Origin: Streptomyces venezuelae
GTDB taxonomy: Bacteria; Actinomycetota; Actinomycetes; Streptomycetales; Streptomycetaceae
Length of the DNA: 64,000 nucleotides
NCBI RefSeq assembly: GCF_008642295.1
Contig: NZ_CP029190.1
Location: forward strand, 2,204,001 to 2,268,000
Reading direction: 5' to 3'
Below the pieces are notes generated by a model. The model saw only the letters and a list, made by a program, of their open reading frames with translations. It did no database searches and was not told the DNA's origin. Position numbers and translations under genes: made by a program. Shown here one piece after another: positions 37,032 through 47,200 of this stretch (position 1 is the first letter of the stretch; the number at the start of each line of letters is the position of its first letter).

Positions 37032-37812
37032 GCTTGATCACCTTGTTGGCGAGAGTGCCGATACCTTCGATGGTGACGGCGACCTCGTCGCCGACGTTGA
37101 GGGGGCCGACTCCGGCCGGGGTCCCCGTGAGGACGACGTCGCCGGGCAGCAGCGTCATGGCCTCGGTGATGTGGACGATCAGGTCCTCGATGGAGCGGAC
37201 CATCTGGCTGGTGCGGCCGGACTGGCGCAGTTCGCCGTTGACGGTGCACTCGATCGCGAGGTCGGCCGGGTCGAGGTCGGTCTCGATCCAGGGGCCGAGC
37301 GGGCAGGCGCTGTCGAAGCCCTTGGCCCGGGCCCACTGCTTCTCGCGCTGCTGGACGTCGCGCGCGGTGACGTCGTTGGCACAGGTGTAGCCGAGGATGA
37401 CGTCCTTGACGCGGTCCCGCGGGACCTCCCGGCACATCCGGCCGATCACCACGGCGAGCTCCGCCTCGTGGTGGACCTCCTGGGAGAAGGAGGGGTAGGC
37501 GATCGGGTCGCCGGGGCCGACCACCGACGTGGAGGGCTTGAAGAAGGTGATGGGCACGTCCGGGACCTCGTTGCCGAGCTCCGCCGCGTGCTCCGCGTAG
37601 TTGCGGCCGATGGCCACGACCTTGTTGGGGAGCACGGGCGGCAGCAGGCGCACCTTGCCTACCGGGACCTTCGTACCGGAGAGCTCGAAGTCCGCGAACG
37701 GGATGCCCTTGATGATGTCGAGGACGAGGTCGCTCTGGTCGCCGGAGGCGGTGCTGCCCTCCACGGCGCCGAAGGCGACATTTCCGTCGATCGAGAATCT
37801 GGCGATGCGCAA
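37024..37812 (-). CDS. Fumarylacetoacetate-hydrolase family protein
   Basis: This 262-residue protein has the FAH fold. KVVAIGRNYAEHAAELG, PITFFKPSTSVVGPGDPIAYP, HHEAELAVVIGR (metal-binding Glu), GYTCANDVTARDVQ, KGFDSACPLGPWIETDLDPADLAIEC and LLPGDVVLTGTPAGVGPL are all present. Family members are hydrolases, decarboxylases or isomerases of oxo acids; the substrate is not evident. It overlaps gltX by 8 bases and precedes it, so the two are likely co-transcribed. Confidence 0.86.
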   Translation of the reverse strand: MRIARFSIDGNVAFGAVEGSTASGDQSDLVLDIIKGIPFADFELSGTKVPVGKVRLLPPVLPNKVVAIGRNYAEHAAELGNEVPDVPITFFKPSTSVVGPGDPIAYPSFSQEVHHEAELAVVIGRMCREVPRDRVKDVILGYTCANDVTARDVQQREKQWARAKGFDSACPLGPWIETDLDPADLAIECTVNGELRQSGRTSQMVRSIEDLIVHITEAMTLLPGDVVLTGTPAGVGPLNVGDEVAVTIEGIGTLANKVIKRG

Positions 37813-37918
37813 AGGTCGCGCCTGCCCCTCTGTTTCCGCTGGCTGGAGTCTGCGTGTCCAGGCTAACGCGGTTGCGGGGCCCGTCCTGCGAGGTTGTGCT
37901 GTGTGGTCTGCCGCGCGG

Positions 37919-38098
37919 CTACTGCGCGGCGGCGGGGGCGACCATCAGCACGGTGCGGCGGGGGTTGGCGGTCTGGGTCGGCAGCTCGACCGCGTGTTCC
38001 GGGGCCTCGACCGCCTGCAGCTCCTCCGCGTCCTTGAGGTGCGCGAGGGTGGTGCGGCGGGGGTTGGCTATGTTGCGGAACATCATGGTCGTCTTCAT
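37919..38098 (-). CDS. 59-residue peptide with duplicated ANPRRT motif
   Basis: A short open frame from ATG 38098 (further ATGs at 38086 and 38083) to TAG 37919 encodes MKTTMMFRNIANPRRTTLAH at its start. A second near-copy of the motif, TANPRRTVLM, lies at residues 43-52, and the product ends APAAAQ. A central acidic helix (LKDAEELQAVEAPEHAVEL) joins the two. There is no cysteine and no signal sequence. I do not recognise the family. The ribosome-binding site is weak. Codon use is GC-rich and the internal repeat supports a real gene. It is divergent from the first conservon, with a CRP-like site upstream. Confidence 0.55.
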   Translation of the reverse strand: MKTTMMFRNIANPRRTTLAHLKDAEELQAVEAPEHAVELPTQTANPRRTVLMVAPAAAQ

Positions 38099-38228
38099 CG
38101 GAGTCGTGAACCCTCGTCGGTGAGTGGGGCGCCCCTCGGACGCCGGTTGTCGGATGAGCGATAGCTGTAAAGGGCAAGGCTAAACATTTGAATCCCCGCG
38201 AGAACCGGTAAGTAATGGCCATGGGTAT

Positions 38229-38242
38229 GTGAGTTTGCTCAC
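38229..38242. promoter_or_regulatory. CRP-like site upstream of the 59-residue peptide gene
   Basis: GTGAGTTTGCTCAC has the GTG-N8-CAC pattern of Streptomyces Crp sites. It lies 131 bases upstream of the peptide start and about 400 bases before the chosen cvnA start. The rest of the 38099-38638 region holds no gene I can support; the in-frame upstream extension of cvnA covers its right half. Confidence 0.35.
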
Positions 38243-38638
38243 GAACGACCGGGCATTATGGACATAACGGCAACTCACATGCCACTGCGGAAACGGACAT
38301 TGCGCCACTGAATGCTCCATTCCGCTCCTGATCATCTCGACTGGGACACCCGGCAGGCCTCTGCGTTTCCATAGACAAAGTCCGGTTCGCCCCGGTAATG
38401 CCTCCACTGCGAGTAGCCCGCCTGTCACCACCCGTCACCGACTCTCCGGGCCGACCCTCGCACCTTGTTGGAGATCCGCCACTGTGCTGGAATTCGCGGG
38501 ACCGCCGCGGGAATCGACGGAAATCAACGAGAACGCGCGGTCACCGACGACCACCACGGGGCCGAACCGATGCCCCACGACTCGACACCGCTCCACCGCT
38601 CGCCCGGTGGGGCGCCTGGTCCAGAGGTTGCGACGCTA

Positions 38639-41600
38639 GTGCAGGGACGTTTCAAGAGGGATGGCAGCGCTGCGGCGGAGCAGGAGCCGCGCGGCGGGAC
38701 CGACCGCGGCTCCTCGCCCCAGCACGCCCAGAACCGCGGGCCGGGCTCCGATGGTGTCCGCACCACCCCTGCCACCGCCGACAAGGCGAAGGGCAAGGGC
38801 AGGAAGGCCAAGGCCGACAAGCCGGGCAAGACCGGGAAGACCGGGAAGGCCGGCCAGTCAGGCCAGGCCGGTGCGGTCACCCCCGAGCCGGCCGGCCAGG
38901 ACCAGGCGATACCGAAGGCCCCCAGTGGGCCCGGTTCCCGTCTCGCCCTGCAGAACTGGCGCATCAGCACGCGACTGCTGTCGCTGCTGACCCTGCCCGT
39001 TGTCGCCGCGACCACGCTCGGCGCCGTCCGAATCGGCGACTCGCTCAGCGAGATCGACCAGCTGGAGCACATGCAGCTGCTGACGACCATGACCCGGCAG
39101 GCCACCAACCTGGCCTCCGCGCTCCAGGAGGAGCGCGACCTGTCGGCCGGTCCGATCAGCAACAAGTCGGTCGCCAGTGAGGTCGAGACGGTCCGCGAGC
39201 AGACCGACTCCGCCGCCACCGCCTTCACCTCCGCCACGGAGAGCATCGACGCGCAAGGGGACAAGGACGAGACCCTCCAGTCGATCCGTCGCAACGTCAC
39301 GCAGATCACCCGGCAGATCGACGCGCTCAAGGAAATCCGCACCAGCGCCTACAAGAGCGGCTCCCAGCAGACCGTCTCCCAGTACAACTCGCTGATCGTC
39401 TCGCTGCTCTCGCTCTCCCAGGACATGGCCCAGGCCACCTCCAGCCCGGAGATGATCAAGCGGACCCGCGCGCTGGCCGCCTTCTCCTCGGCCAAGGAGT
39501 ACGCCTCCATCCAGCGCGCGATGATCGCCGCCGCGCTCCCGCAGAGCAACACCCAGGTCGGCGACCTGAAAGAGAACGACCGGCTCTACGCCCTGTCGGC
39601 GTACCGGAACTACGACCAGGCCATGGGCACCTTCATTCTGGTCTACCAGGGCAAGGCCGAGGAACTGCTGCAGCCGCTCGGCGAGGGCAACGCCGAGATC
39701 TCCTCGGCGAACAGCTACGCCGGCCGCGTCCTGAGGAACCCGGGACAGTTCGCCAAGGAGAAGCCCCGCTCCTGGCGAGACTGGTACGACTCGGACGACA
39801 ACAAGATCCAGACCATGAAGAGGATCGAGCTCTCGCTCCTCGAGGACATGGAGCAGAAGGCCCGCGAGCTCAAGAACGAGTCCCAGCGCGACGCCATCAT
39901 CAACGGTGCGCTGATCCTCCTCGTCCTCGGCGTCTCGCTGATCGGCGCGTTCATCATGGCCCGGTCCATGATCCGTTCGCTGCGCCGTCTGCAGGACACC
40001 GCGACCCGGGTCGCCCAGGAACGGCTGCCCGAGCTCGTCAAGCAGCTCTCCGAGTCCGACCCGCAGGACGTGGACACCTCCGTGGAATCGGTCGGTGTGC
40101 ACTCCCGCGACGAGATCGGCCAGGTGGCCGCGGCCTTCGACGACGTGCACCGCGAGGCCGTCCGCCTCGCCGCCGAGCAGGCCCTCCTCCGGGGCAACGT
40201 CAACGCGATGTTCACCAACCTCTCGCGCCGCTCGCAGGGTCTCATCCAGCGTCAGCTCTCGTTGATCTCCGAGCTGGAGTCCCGCGAGGCCGACCCGGAC
40301 CAGCTGTCCTCGCTCTTCAAGCTCGACCACCTCGCGACCCGTATGCGCCGGAACGGCGAAAACCTCCTCGTCCTCGCGGGCGAGGAGCCGGGCCGCCGGT
40401 GGACCCGCCCGGTCCCGCTGGTCGACGTCCTGCGTGCCGCGGCGTCCGAGGTGGAGCAGTACGAGCGCATCGAACTGGCCTCGGTCCCCTCGACCGATGT
40501 GGCCGGCCGCGTCGTCAACGACCTCGTGCACCTCCTCGCCGAGCTGCTGGAGAACGCCACCTCGTTCTCCTCCCCGCAGACCAAGGTCAAGGTGACCGGT
40601 CACGCGCTGCCCGACGGCCGCGTGCTGGTCGAGATCCACGACACCGGTATCGGCCTGTCCCCCGAGGACCTGGCGGCGATCAACGAGCGGCTCGCGGCGC
40701 CGCCGACCGTGGACGTCTCGGTCTCCCGCCGCATGGGTCTGTTCGTGGTCGGCCGCCTGTCCCTGCGACACGGCATCCGCATCCAGCTGCGCCCCTCCGA
40801 CTCCGGCGGTACGACGGCCCTCGTCATGCTGCCCGTGGACGTCGCCCAGGGCGGGCGCAAGCCCGGCCCCGGCGGCCAGGGCGGTCCCGGCGGCCCCGGT
40901 GGCCAGCCGGGCAACCCGGCCGGTCAGGGTTCGGTGCCCGGTGGGCCCGCACGCCAGCCGGTGGGTGCCGGCTCGCAGCGCGGTCAGGTTCCCGGCGGTG
41001 CGCAGCGCGCCGCGCTGCCCGGCCGCGACGGCCAGCCGCAGGGCGTGCGTCCGCAGAACTCCGGTCCGCAGGGCGGCCCGAACGCCTTCGGTGCCGGCGG
41101 TCCGCTGCCGGGCCGCGGCCCGGCCGGCGGCCCCGGTGGACCCGGCAACCACCCGAACCAGGGCAACCAGGGCAACCAGGGACGCGGCGGCTTCGGCGGC
41201 AACGCCCCGGCCGGCGGCCCGCAGGCCCGCCCGGTACCGGCCCCGAACGCGGGCGGCCCGGCCGCCGGGTTCGGGCAGGGCAATGCCTTCGAGCGCCCGC
41301 AGGCTCCGGCTCCGGCCCCCGCGCCGGCCGCGCCCCGGCAGCAGACCCCCGCTCCGCAGGCTCCGGCCCAGGGCCGCGGCCCCCGGCCGCAGCTGCCGCC
41401 GCGCGGTGGCGCTCCGCGCCCGGAGCTCCCCGGCGCCGCGGGCGGTCCCGCCGGACTGCCGCCCACCACCAGCTGGGGGGCCGGCCAGGGCCGTCCCGGT
41501 GGCCCGGACGTGCCCCGCGGGCACGACGAGCTGACCGGCCCGGGTTCCACGGCCGAGTTCCCCCGTCCCGACTTCAACGCCCCGCTCCCGCAGGGCAACA

Positions 41601-42367
41601 GCACCACGGGCCAGTTCGAGCGCCCGGACGTGCGCGGACCGCTGGACCCGGCGTCCACCGGCCAGTTCGCCCGGCCGGAGTTCCCGGCTCAGCGGGCCGG
41701 CGGCCCCGGCGTCGGCTCGTACGAGGCACCGGCCCAGCCGGCACCGCAGGCGCCCCACACGCCCGCACCGGTGCCGCGTGCCGAGATGCCGCGGCTGCCG
41801 CAGGCCCACCAGCCCGAGGCGCTGCCCCCGGCTCCGAGCCACGGCGGCGGCGATGCCCGCAGCCCGATCTTCGACACGCTGGAGTCGAACTGGTTCCGCC
41901 AGGAGGGCGGCGGCGAGCCGCAGCCCTCGGCGCAGGCGCCGGCCGTACCCCAGCAGCCGCAGCAGAGCGCCCCGGCCCCGCAGCAGCCGCAGCAGTCCCT
42001 GCCGCAGCGCGGCCAGCAGCGGGCGGCGGCCGATCCGGCCGCCACCGCCGCCATGCCGCAGGTGAGCTGGCGGTCCTCGCCGAACGACGAGCTGATGCGG
42101 CAGGCCGAGCGCGTGCGCCAGCCCGCGGCCGGCGGAGTGACCACCTCGGGTCTGCCCCGCCGGGTGCCCCGTGCCAACCTGGTGGCCGGTACCGCGCAGG
42201 AGCAGGCCGACGCCCAGACGGGACCGCAGGTCTCGCGTGCGCCGGACGACGTGCGCGGCCGGCTCACCAACCTCCGGCGAGGTATCCAGCAGGGCCGCCA
42301 GGCCGGCAACAACGGCCCGTCGACCGGCAATTACCACGTCGACCCCACTTACCAGCAGGAGCGATAG
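38639..42367 (+). CDS. cvnA: Conservon sensor kinase-like protein CvnA (first conservon)
   Basis: CvnA is the membrane component of conservons and interacts with the small proteins CvnB, CvnC and CvnD. From GTG 38639 (MQGRFKRDGSAAAEQ) it has 1242 residues; the frame is open back to 38465, so the start is uncertain. Order: basic cytoplasmic N-terminus, TM1 (about 114-133), an extracytoplasmic nitrate/nitrite-sensor-like helical domain, TM2 (about 419-445), HAMP, and a kinase core with DHLATRMRRNGENLLVLAGEEPGRRW. The ATP-binding part has the N-box LLAELLENATSFSSPQTKV and G-box DTGIGLSPEDL. A glycine/proline/glutamine-rich disordered region (about 740-1165) precedes a conserved tail with LPRRVPRANLV. 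cvnB follows immediately. Confidence 0.85.
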   Translation: MQGRFKRDGSAAAEQEPRGGTDRGSSPQHAQNRGPGSDGVRTTPATADKAKGKGRKAKADKPGKTGKTGKAGQSGQAGAVTPEPAGQDQAIPKAPSGPGSRLALQNWRISTRLLSLLTLPVVAATTLGAVRIGDSLSEIDQLEHMQLLTTMTRQATNLASALQEERDLSAGPISNKSVASEVETVREQTDSAATAFTSATESIDAQGDKDETLQSIRRNVTQITRQIDALKEIRTSAYKSGSQQTVSQYNSLIVSLLSLSQDMAQATSSPEMIKRTRALAAFSSAKEYASIQRAMIAAALPQSNTQVGDLKENDRLYALSAYRNYDQAMGTFILVYQGKAEELLQPLGEGNAEISSANSYAGRVLRNPGQFAKEKPRSWRDWYDSDDNKIQTMKRIELSLLEDMEQKARELKNESQRDAIINGALILLVLGVSLIGAFIMARSMIRSLRRLQDTATRVAQERLPELVKQLSESDPQDVDTSVESVGVHSRDEIGQVAAAFDDVHREAVRLAAEQALLRGNVNAMFTNLSRRSQGLIQRQLSLISELESREADPDQLSSLFKLDHLATRMRRNGENLLVLAGEEPGRRWTRPVPLVDVLRAAASEVEQYERIELASVPSTDVAGRVVNDLVHLLAELLENATSFSSPQTKVKVTGHALPDGRVLVEIHDTGIGLSPEDLAAINERLAAPPTVDVSVSRRMGLFVVGRLSLRHGIRIQLRPSDSGGTTALVMLPVDVAQGGRKPGPGGQGGPGGPGGQPGNPAGQGSVPGGPARQPVGAGSQRGQVPGGAQRAALPGRDGQPQGVRPQNSGPQGGPNAFGAGGPLPGRGPAGGPGGPGNHPNQGNQGNQGRGGFGGNAPAGGPQARPVPAPNAGGPAAGFGQGNAFERPQAPAPAPAPAAPRQQTPAPQAPAQGRGPRPQLPPRGGAPRPELPGAAGGPAGLPPTTSWGAGQGRPGGPDVPRGHDELTGPGSTAEFPRPDFNAPLPQGNSTTGQFERPDVRGPLDPASTGQFARPEFPAQRAGGPGVGSYEAPAQPAPQAPHTPAPVPRAEMPRLPQAHQPEALPPAPSHGGGDARSPIFDTLESNWFRQEGGGEPQPSAQAPAVPQQPQQSAPAPQQPQQSLPQRGQQRAAADPAATAAMPQVSWRSSPNDELMRQAERVRQPAAGGVTTSGLPRRVPRANLVAGTAQEQADAQTGPQVSRAPDDVRGRLTNLRRGIQQGRQAGNNGPSTGNYHVDPTYQQER

Positions 42368-42790
42368 TTGAGTTCGATGAGCCAGGCGGCACAGAACCTG
42401 AACTGGTTGATCACCAACTTCGTGGACAACACCCCCGGGGTGTCCCACACGGTGGTGGTCTCCGCCGACGGCCTCCTTCTGGCGATGTCCGAGGGCTTTC
42501 CGCGCGACCGCGCCGACCAGCTGGCGGCCGTGGCCTCCGGACTGACCTCGCTGACCGCCGGTGCCTCCCGGATCTTCGAGGGTGGGCCCGTCAACCAGAC
42601 CGTGGTCGAGATGGACCGGGGATTCCTCTTCCTGATGTCCGTCTCCGATGGATCCTCGCTGGCCGTACTGGCGCACCCCGAGTGCGACATCGGCCTCGTG
42701 GGCTACGAGATGGCCCTCCTCGTGGACCGTGCGGGCAGTGTCCTCACTCCGGACCTGCGCGCCGAGCTCCAGGGAAGCCTGCTCATCTGA
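42368..42790 (+). CDS. cvnB: Roadblock/LC7-domain protein CvnB (first conservon)
   Basis: CvnB has the roadblock/LC7 fold of MglB-type GTPase-activating proteins. The 140 residues read MSSMSQAAQNLNWLITNFVD, then TPGVSHTVVVSADGLLLAMSEGFPRDRADQL and LFLMSVSDGSSLAVLAHPECDIGLVGYEMALLV. Start TTG 42368 has GGAG at ideal distance; ATG 42377 is the alternative. It begins directly after the cvnA stop and is nearly identical to the cvnB of the second conservon. Confidence 0.87.
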   Translation: MSSMSQAAQNLNWLITNFVDNTPGVSHTVVVSADGLLLAMSEGFPRDRADQLAAVASGLTSLTAGASRIFEGGPVNQTVVEMDRGFLFLMSVSDGSSLAVLAHPECDIGLVGYEMALLVDRAGSVLTPDLRAELQGSLLI

Positions 42791-42944
42791 CTGCCACTCT
42801 CCCGGCCGGACGGTACTGCCGGCCGGGAGACCGGGTGCCATCCCTGGCCCCGGGACCCAGTACCACCGTCCGGCCGTCATCCACTCCCCCCACCGGCCAC
42901 CGTCAGACGGCACGCTGACCACTGCTGTCGAGCCCGGAGGATCC

Positions 42945-43343
42945 ATGACCCCGCCCCCCGCCTATCCCGATTCGTACGGTGATTCCTCGTACGGCTCGGA
43001 AGGCGACCAGCCGCTGGTACGCCCCTATGCCATGACCGGCGGCCGGACCCGGCCGCGCTACCAGCTCGCCATCGAGGCACTGGTCAGCACCACGGCCGAT
43101 CCGATGCACCTGTCGACCCTGCTGCCCGAACACCAGCGGATCTGCCAGCTGTGCCGCGAGGTCAAGTCGGTTGCCGAAGTATCCGCCCTGCTGTCGATGC
43201 CGCTCGGCGTGGCCCGCATCCTCGTCGCCGACCTGGCCGAGGCGGGCATGGTGGCCATTCACCAGCCGGGCAATGGAGAGGCCGGCGGCACGCCGGACGT
43301 AACGCTGCTCGAAAGGGTGCTCAGTGGACTTCGCAAGCTCTAA
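42945..43343 (+). CDS. cvnC: DUF742 protein CvnC (first conservon)
   Basis: The 132-residue protein begins MTPPPAYPDSYGDSSYGSEG, followed by the DUF742 signature LVRPYAMTGGRTRPRYQLAIEALVSTTAD and a winged-helix-like region, EVSALLSMPLGVARILVADLAEAGMVAIHQPG. The end is TLLERVLSGLRKL. GGAGG at 42936-42940 supports the ATG. Its last 20 bases overlap cvnD, so translation is coupled. Confidence 0.88.
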   Translation: MTPPPAYPDSYGDSSYGSEGDQPLVRPYAMTGGRTRPRYQLAIEALVSTTADPMHLSTLLPEHQRICQLCREVKSVAEVSALLSMPLGVARILVADLAEAGMVAIHQPGNGEAGGTPDVTLLERVLSGLRKL

Positions 43344-43917
43344 CGGGGGTTCTCACGGCGGAGCGGCTCGCTCCACCACCTCCGCGAAGATCGTGGTGGC
43401 GGGCGGCTTCGGCGTGGGCAAGACCACGTTCGTCGGCGCGGTCTCCGAGATCAACCCGCTGCGCACCGAAGCCGTCATGACATCCGCCTCCGCCGGCATC
43501 GACGACCTCACCCACACCGGAGACAAGACGACCACCACGGTCGCCATGGACTTCGGCCGCATCACCCTCGACCAGGACCTCATCCTCTACCTGTTCGGCA
43601 CCCCCGGACAGGACCGCTTCTGGTTCATGTGGGACGACCTCGTCCGCGGCGCCATCGGCGCCGTCGTCCTCGTCGACACCCGCCGACTCGCCGACTGCTT
43701 CCCCGCCGTCGACTACTTCGAAAACAGCGGCCTCCCCTTCGTCATCGCCCTCAACGGCTTCGACGGACACCAGCCCTACACCCCCGAAGAAGTCCGCGAA
43801 GCACTCCAGATCGGCCCCGACGCACCCATCATCACCACCGACGCACGCCACCGCGCCGACGCCAAGAGCGCCCTCATCACGCTCGTCGAACACGCACTCA
43901 TGGCACGACTGAAGTAA
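43324..43917 (+). CDS. cvnD: Conservon GTPase CvnD (first conservon)
   Basis: CvnD is the small Ras-like GTPase of the conservon. The 197-residue protein has P-loop AGGFGVGKTTFVGAV (about 26-40), a switch region TTTTVAMDFGRI, LFGTPGQDRFWFMWDDL (G3-like) and LNGFDGHQ at the G4 position, where NKxD is usual. The GTG start lies inside cvnC. It differs from the second cvnD at the N-terminus by a 4-residue insertion, while a 557-base core is identical. Confidence 0.9.
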   Translation: MDFASSNGGSHGGAARSTTSAKIVVAGGFGVGKTTFVGAVSEINPLRTEAVMTSASAGIDDLTHTGDKTTTTVAMDFGRITLDQDLILYLFGTPGQDRFWFMWDDLVRGAIGAVVLVDTRRLADCFPAVDYFENSGLPFVIALNGFDGHQPYTPEEVREALQIGPDAPIITTDARHRADAKSALITLVEHALMARLK

Positions 43918-43934
43918 GCAAGTCCATACCTCTG

Positions 43935-43968
43935 CGGGCGGACTGTGTCCTGGGACACGGTCCGCCCG
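43935..43968 (+). terminator. Terminator after the first conservon
   Basis: 16-base arms 43935-43950 and 43953-43968 pair with one mismatch around a 2-base centre. It closes the cvnA-B-C-D unit 18 bases beyond cvnD. The 43969-44203 gap before the next cvnA holds nothing else I can support. Confidence 0.7.
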
Positions 43969-44203
43969 TGGCGTTCATAACGTTTCGACAGAGAATTGTC
44001 GGTAGTCGGACACACGGTGCATGCGGCCGGTGTCACTGCGCGCACAACAGCCTTGATTTTTGCTGCTGCTCGCTCTTTATGTCCGATTTATGTGAGGGAT
44101 AAGTCTCTGGGAATGGCCAGATTCAACTGTTTGGAACACGGCCGTTACCCATGCTGGAATTCAACGAACTAGCTAGTAGCACCGCCGAGAGGTTGTTGGT
44201 CGA

Positions 44204-47200
44204 GTGAGGCGAAGCAACACGAGCCCCGCGAATGAACCCGCGCGCGGCAACTTCACCCCGCCGCCGCGCGTGGCCGCGTCGCCCGTCGACGCACCCGTGG
44301 AGGCGTCCGCGAGCGGCAGCACCAGCAGGTTCTCGCCCCGCAACTGGCGCGTGCCGACCCGTCTGAACGCCATTCTGCTCGTCCCCGTCCTCGTCGGACT
44401 GGTCATGGGCGGCTTCCAGGTGAAGGGCGCCATCGACACCTGGGACGAGGCCAAGGACGCCGAGAAGACGGCGCGCATCGTCCAGGCCGCAGCGGAATAC
44501 GGCCAGGCCCTGCTCAACGAGCGCGACCTGACCGCCGCCCCGATCCTGAGCGGCAAGCGCGACGACGAGATCGTCACCAAGGCGTACGCCGAAACGGACG
44601 CGGCCAAGGCCAAGTTCGCCGAGGCCGTCAAGGACCTGCCGGAGAAGCAGGGCCTGGAGCGCCGCCTCCAGCTCTTCCAGCAGGAGGAGCCCAAGCTGCA
44701 GAAGGTCCGCGAGACGGCGTACGCCGCGGACCTTGAGGCCGCCAAGAAGGACCTCAACAACGGCGTGCTCGGTCCCATCCCGACCGAAGAGGGGTATGTG
44801 CAGGTCCAGCACTACCTCATGCAGTTCGCCAACGAGCTGGGCCTGGGCACCGGAAACGTGACCAGCTACGGCCGCATGGTGTACGCGGTCCAGCTCGCCA
44901 AGGCCGCCAACTCCCTCCAGCGCTCGGTCGGCACCCACCTGCTGATCCGCCCGAACTCCAAGGAAGAGATCCACAAGGCCCAGCTGGTCGCCTTCTCCTC
45001 CTACGCCTACCTCGAGGAAATCGCCATCGGCGAGTACGTCGCGGGCGGCACCGAAGCCGAGACCGACCGGCTGAAGGAGGTCATGGGCAAGAAGAGCTCC
45101 GAGGGCTCGGCCAAGCTGGACGAGGCCAAGAACCAGGCCATCCAGACCGGCAAGCCCTTCAAGGCCCCGCCGAACGTGGGCGGCTCGTACCTCACCGGTA
45201 TGACCGAGGCGATAGCCACCGGCCAGTCCAAGGACAAGCTGGCCGCGGCCGGCACCAACCCGCTGTTCTGGCAGGCCGCCGCGACCGCCAAGTTCGAGGG
45301 CTACTCGGAGATCGAGAAGGAACTCCTCGACAAGGCCGTCAACGACGCCGTGGCCGTCTCCGACGACGCCCGGAACGACGCCATCATCATCGGCGCCATC
45401 GTGGTCGTCGCGCTGCTCGCCGCCTTCATCCTGGCCGCCATGATGGCCCGCCAGATGAGCCGCTCCATGAGCCGGCTGCGCACCGCCGCCTTCGACATCG
45501 CCGAGCAGCGCCTGCCCTCGCTCGTCGACCAGCTCTCGCGCACCGACCCGGGCAAGGTCGACACCCGCGTGCTGCCCATCCCGATCAACTCCCAGGACGA
45601 GATCGGCGAGGTCGCCCGCGCCTTCGACCAGGTGCACCGCGAGGCCGTCCGGCTCGCCGCCGAGCAGGCGCTCCTGCGAGGGAACGTCAACGCGATCTTC
45701 ACCAACCTCTCCATGCGCAACCAGTCGCTGATCGAGGGCCAGCTGACCCTCATCACCGACCTGGAGAACAACGAGGCGGACCCGGACCAGCTGGAGAACC
45801 TCTTCCGGCTGGACCACCTCGCCACCCGTATGCGTCGCAACGGCGAAAACCTCCTCATCCTCGCGGGTGAGGAGCCGGGCCGCCGCTGGGACCAGCCGGT
45901 GCCCCTCGTCGACGTCCTGCGGGCCTCCTCCTCCGAGGTGGAGCAGTACGAGCGCATCGAGCTCTCCGGCGTCTCCGACGCCGAGATCCACGGCCAGGCC
46001 GTGACCGACCTCGTGCACCTGCTGGCCGAGCTGCTGGAGAACGCCACCACGTTCTCCTCCCCGCAGACCAAGGTCCGGGTCAACGCCACCCGTCTGCCCG
46101 ACGGCCGCGTGATGGTCGAGATCCACGACAAGGGCATCGGCCTCACCGCCGAGGACTTCGCGGACATCAACCACAAGCTGGCCAACCCGCCGACCGTGGA
46201 CGCCGCGATCTCGCAGCGCATGGGCCTCTTCGTGGTCGGCCGGCTGGCCGACCGGCACGGCATCCGAGTCCAGCTGCGCCCCTCGGGCGAGCAGGCCGGC
46301 ACCACCTCGCTGGTCATGCTCCCGGACGCGATCACCCACGGTGGTGGTGGCGAGGGCATCCCGGACGACGACTTCACGGTCTCCTCGATGATCCCGCAGC
46401 AGCACTCGCAGCAGCAGGGCTACGAGGCCGCCCCGATGCGTACGGCCGCCGAGCTCGGCTTCGACGACTCCCGGTACGACAACCCGGGCCAGGGCGGCGC
46501 CGAGGCGCGCGATCTGGACCCCGTGGGACGCTCTCTGGTCCGCGAGGAGCGCCGGGCCGCTCTGGAGGCCCAGATGGGCCACCAGAGCGACCAGGAGCAG
46601 CCGGGCCGCCCGCAGGACGGGGAGTACGCGCAGGACTATCCGGAACCTCAGCCGGAACACGGGTACCAGGCGTACCAGGGGTATGAGCAGCAGTCCGAAC
46701 AGGGCTACGAGCCCGGTTACGGTGCTCAGCAGAACCAGCCCGGCTATGAGTCATACCCGCAGGACGGGTATACCTATCCGGAAGGCTCGTACCAGGACCC
46801 GCAGCAGGCCGAGCAGAGCTACGACGCCGGCTACGAGGACCAGTCCCAGCAGGCAGGGTGGCCGGAGCAGAGCTCCTACCCCGCTGCCTACCAGCAGGAC
46901 TACGGAACCGAATCGGAACCCCAGTCCGCTCCCGAACCGGCCCCGGACCGCGTAGGCTTCGACCGTCCGGATGCCGCTGCCGACACCGGCCACCAGCTGA
47001 CCGGCGCGGGTCTGCCGCGTCGCGGCAGCCAGCAGCAGTGGCAGCCGGCACAGCAGGAAGCGGAGCCCAGCAAGTCCCTCTTCGAGCAGCGGTCCCCCGC
47101 GGCACCGGAGCAGGATCAGAACGGTACGGGCTGGCGCTCGGCCAACGACGAGCGCTGGCAGCAGGCCGGCAAGCTCCGTGAGCCGAAGGCGGGCGGGGTC

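Noticed and set aside
38465-38638. Start of cvnA at 38465
   Set aside because: The frame is open but lacks a ribosome-binding site; GTG 38639 gives the start I consider typical, although this is not certain.
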